45,738 nt of DNA from Akkermansia muciniphila (lineage in GTDB: Bacteria; Verrucomicrobiota; Verrucomicrobiia; Verrucomicrobiales; Akkermansiaceae), in the NCBI GenBank assembly GCA_945874895.1, contig CAMCIC010000022.1, forward strand, positions 1 through 45,738. Direction: 5' to 3'. Shown here in pieces: positions 43,772 to 45,738 of this stretch; the stretch's first letter is position 1; the number at the start of each line of letters is the position of its first letter. The notes under the pieces are model-generated. The model searched no databases. It worked only from the letters and a program-made list of their open reading frames with translations, and was not told where the DNA came from. The translations under genes were made by a program, and so were the position numbers.

Positions 43772-44794
43772 ATGATCTCCCGCTGCAAGGAAAAATACCA
43801 ACCCTCCGCCCTGTTGCGGCAGTATCTCCACCGCTTTGCCCGGCAGATCGAGATCCCCATGGTCTATGACGACCTGTTTCGTTTCCAAGGCGTTGTCCCC
43901 TACGAGGATCCCTTCGGCAACGAAACGCTGTGGATGACGGTGATGTATCCACCTGAGATGCGGCAGTCCCTGCAGTCGCGACTCATTCGCATTTATACCG
44001 AACTCAAAATCGGCGGCGAGAGCGGTCTGCACGAGCACCTTAGCGTGGATCGCATCGACTTCGGCGAGTTCGGCAATTCCAAACCCTTCCGCATCCGCAT
44101 CACCAACCTCTATAACGACAACTCGGATTATTTCTATGTGAAACAGGCCGATGCCTCACGCATCTACGGTCTCGAGCTCGAACACATCCTTTCGCCCAAC
44201 CGCATCAACTACCTCGTGAATGGCAACACGCTCATCGAGGAACACATCGCCGGCGTGCCGGGAAATGTGTTCCAACGCGATCATTTGCGGCGCCCCGAAC
44301 TGAATCGTGTCCGTATCGCCAAGGAATTCACCAAATTCAACGAGCGTTGCTTCATCCGTTTGTTAGGTGATATGCGCAGTGTGAATTACGTCGTCGATAT
44401 CACACCGGACTTCGAGGAAGTGCAATACCGCGTGCGCCCCATCGACTTCGACCAACAATCCTACGAAGGCCCGGGCCGCACCTACCTCGCCTATCATTTC
44501 GATTCAAACCGCGCCGTGACCAAACTCGCCTTCGGCGAACTCAACCGCCGCACCATCGAGCAATACGTTGAGGAAGAGCGCGCGCAAATGGCTCGTCGCG
44601 CCCGCGTAGAAAGCACCCGCCTCAAAGCCGTGCTGGGCATCATGCGCCGTGAGGAGCTGGCACCGCGGCCGCACGTGGCGCGCCTCGCCAAAGACCTGAT
44701 GAAATATCACAAAACCGATGTCTTTCACGACTGTGAGACCATGGGCGAACTCACCGCCGTTCACATCATGCACATGCTGGGCATGAACGATTGA
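43772..44794 (+). CDS. conserved protein with kinase-fold signature (function unknown)
   Basis: A 340-residue protein I do not recognise by name, but residues 105-232 fit a protein-kinase-like (APH/HipA/fructosamine-kinase-type) fold. Lys124 in YFYVKQ matches the beta-3 ATP lysine, Glu135/Glu137 in GLELEHIL the alpha-C Glu, NTLIEEHIAGVPG (152-164) the hinge, Asp200 and Asn205 in LLGDMRSVNYVV the catalytic loop with exact D+5=N spacing, and Asp225 in PIDFDQQ the metal Asp. The N-terminal 100 residues are an extra domain and the C-terminus (about 245-340) is helical. It has no signal peptide. It follows pyrE by 12 bp and precedes ssrA. Activity and substrate are inference only. Confidence 0.75.
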   Translation: MISRCKEKYQPSALLRQYLHRFARQIEIPMVYDDLFRFQGVVPYEDPFGNETLWMTVMYPPEMRQSLQSRLIRIYTELKIGGESGLHEHLSVDRIDFGEFGNSKPFRIRITNLYNDNSDYFYVKQADASRIYGLELEHILSPNRINYLVNGNTLIEEHIAGVPGNVFQRDHLRRPELNRVRIAKEFTKFNERCFIRLLGDMRSVNYVVDITPDFEEVQYRVRPIDFDQQSYEGPGRTYLAYHFDSNRAVTKLAFGELNRRTIEQYVEEERAQMARRARVESTRLKAVLGIMRREELAPRPHVARLAKDLMKYHKTDVFHDCETMGELTAVHIMHMLGMND

Positions 44795-44885
44795 GCCGCA
44801 AAAGAAAGAGATCGCTTTTGAAATTCATCCGATTTCCCTTGAATAAAACAACCGCATCGCGCATCGTATCCCTTAGACAGCAAAC

Positions 44886-45237
44886 GGGGGCGTTCTGGTT
44901 TCGACGGGATGTTTGACGCGCTGACTGCACGTGGAGGTTGATCGGTTGGCCTCCTTAAAAGCCGGTCAAAACAAATAAATGCAGACTCTAACGAGCTCGC
45001 ACTGGCTGCTTAATTGACGGCCACGTCTGAACCCCGACGCCTGTTAGGGGGGAAGGCGACACTTAACAGGCTGGGCATGAAGTCGGGTGACCGGATGGAT
45101 TGCTGAGAACTCACAGGTCTCTAGGAAAGCAACGCCGCATGAGGGCCGCGCTTCTCCGAATCACCGACCCCATGCTAAACGTGTAGAAGTCATCGTAGAC
45201 GGCGTCTCGGACAGGGGTTCGACTCCCCTCGCCTCCA
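44886..45237 (+). ncRNA. ssrA: transfer-messenger RNA
   Basis: A one-piece tmRNA of 352 nt that rescues stalled ribosomes and tags the unfinished protein. The 5' end GGGGGCG pairs with CGCCTCC near the 3' end as the tRNA-like acceptor stem (one G-U pair), and GGTTCGACTCCCC gives the T-arm. The 5' part has the classic TTCTGGTTTCGACGGG. The tag reading frame is at 44981-45013: resume codon GCA, encoding ADSNELALAA, then TAA. The C-terminal ALAA matches the ClpXP/ClpAP degradation signal. CCA is not encoded. A possible promoter is TTGAAT near 44840, but its -10 is uncertain. Confidence 0.96.
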
Positions 45238-45382
45238 CTTGCTGGTGTTTTTCACCCTCCTGATCGCATCTTCCCCCAAGCAGTGGGAAGAATGCGCTTG
45301 GGAGTTGCGGTATCTGGTCCTCTCGCCTCCTCCAGTCACGATCGGCAACTCGATTCATGCCCGCAGCTGGCAGTCGCCGCAC

Positions 45383-45417
45383 AAAAAAGCGGCCGTCCCC
45401 ATCAAGGAACGACCGCT
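45383..45417 (-). terminator. Rho-independent terminator of the right-edge gene
   Basis: On the minus strand a 9-bp stem (AGCGGTCGT with ACGGCCGCT, one G-U pair) and a 12-nt loop are followed directly by six T. It begins 21 bp past the stop at 45439, exactly where the terminator of the right-edge protein should be. Confidence 0.85.
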
Positions 45418-45438
45418 GTATCTCGCTTTCCTTGGCGA

Positions 45439-45738
45439 TTACTGGGCGGCTGCCTCCGTCACTTTCAGGCGGATGTAGTCGCTGTTGTCTGCTCCTGCAT
45501 CGCCATCCGTGCGGAAGGTGTGCCACTCCCAGCCACTGTCCAGTGTTGGCAGCGCAGGCTCGATCGCACTTCTCACCGAAGTCGCATCGGCTCCCTCCAC
45601 TTCCGTCACCACCACCGTGTTCCAGGTGCTCAGGTCGTCCGATCCCTCAATGGTGTATTTCACCAGATCTTTCGTCGCTTCCTGCTTGCTGCCGTTCGAC
45701 GCGAAGGTCGCTGCAGCTCGGGTCGCCACCGTGTAGGT
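45439..45738 (-). CDS. C-terminus of a secreted protein (N-terminus off the right edge)
   Basis: The minus-strand frame is open for all 100 codons from the edge to the TAA at 45439. The fragment is beta-rich with KYTIEGSDDLSTWNTVVV, LDSGWEWHTFRTDGDAGADN and a final YIRLKVTEAAAQ. The YTIEGSDDLSTW pattern resembles the C-terminal module common in large secreted Verrucomicrobiota proteins, and the last residues fit a strand ending. The rest of the protein cannot be seen, so its function is unknown. A strong terminator follows. Confidence 0.65.
   Translation of the reverse strand, partial: TYTVATRAAATFASNGSKQEATKDLVKYTIEGSDDLSTWNTVVVTEVEGADATSVRSAIEPALPTLDSGWEWHTFRTDGDAGADNSDYIRLKVTEAAAQ

Noticed and set aside
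1-45738. Many GTTAG/CTAAC pentamers, often at TTA leucine codons or gene ends, looking like an uptake or chi-like word
   Set aside because: A rough count by eye (about 45-50) is not above what base composition predicts on both strands, so I see no enrichment.
1-45738. tRNA genes, CRISPR arrays, insertion sequences or prophage genes
   Set aside because: The only tRNA-like T-arm is in the tmRNA; no regularly spaced repeats, transposases, integrases or phage structural genes were seen.

Overview
The window looks like chromosomal DNA of a free-living, Gram-negative member of the Verrucomicrobiota, most likely near Verrucomicrobiales (inferred from protein style, not from a marker gene). The signs are an outer membrane (TonB-dependent receptor, lipoproteins), a diaminopimelate pathway, several secreted proteins with the aspartate-rich repeats and C-terminal modules common in that phylum, a DUF1080 protein, SGNH hydrolases and a short eukaryote/archaea-type prolyl-tRNA synthetase. 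Coding density is high, base composition is even, and I found no insertion sequence, prophage, CRISPR array or tRNA gene.

Layout. 1-4.5 kb: a secreted beta-helix-like surface protein (cut by the left edge) and a large TonB-dependent receptor on the minus strand. 4.7-6.3 kb: an orphan beta-ketoacyl synthase and a DUF1801 protein. 6.4-8.8 kb: dapF-dapA-dapB (lysine/peptidoglycan precursor). 9-13.1 kb: an SGNH hydrolase, a secreted trypsin-like protease with a DUF2238-like membrane protein, a NadR/Ttd14-like ATPase and a membrane protein. 13.1-18.7 kb: an intergenic stretch with small palindromes, then ilvE-mcsA-mcsB-clpC (protein-arginine phosphorylation and proteolysis, with no ctsR in sight). 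18.7-19.35 kb: a decayed nucleotidyltransferase gene. 19.4-25.9 kb: Tat-exported metallophosphoesterase, proS, small membrane protein, DUF1080 protein, lipoprotein, panB, an NlpC/P60-like membrane-anchored protein and a small acidic protein. 26.1-28.4 kb: thrB-thrC. 28.5-32.6 kb: three secreted proteins of unknown role (thrombospondin type 3-like repeats; small secreted protein; helical-repeat protein). 32.6-35.1 kb: mutS. 35.2-40.9 kb: a rhamnose-type operon (rhaI plus a complete CUT2-type ABC transporter). 41.0-43.1 kb: kptA, a palindrome-bearing intergenic stretch, a small membrane protein and a second SGNH hydrolase. 43.2-45.2 kb: pyrE, a putative kinase-fold protein and the tmRNA gene. 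The right edge cuts a further secreted protein, which has a clear terminator.

Taken together, most of the window is housekeeping biosynthesis (lysine/DAP, threonine, pantothenate, branched-chain amino acids, pyrimidine) and quality control (McsB-ClpC, tmRNA, MutS), with a heterotroph's surface and sugar-uptake genes. The least explained parts are the pyrE-linked kinase-fold protein, the palindromic sites between the TonB receptor and the orphan ketosynthase, the receptor/beta-helix pair, the helical-repeat secreted protein at 30.2 kb and the intergenic palindromes near 13.5 and 41.65 kb. I did not find a clear-cut new multi-gene system. Recognisable Shine-Dalgarno sequences are sparse, and several genes appear to start at TTG or GTG.
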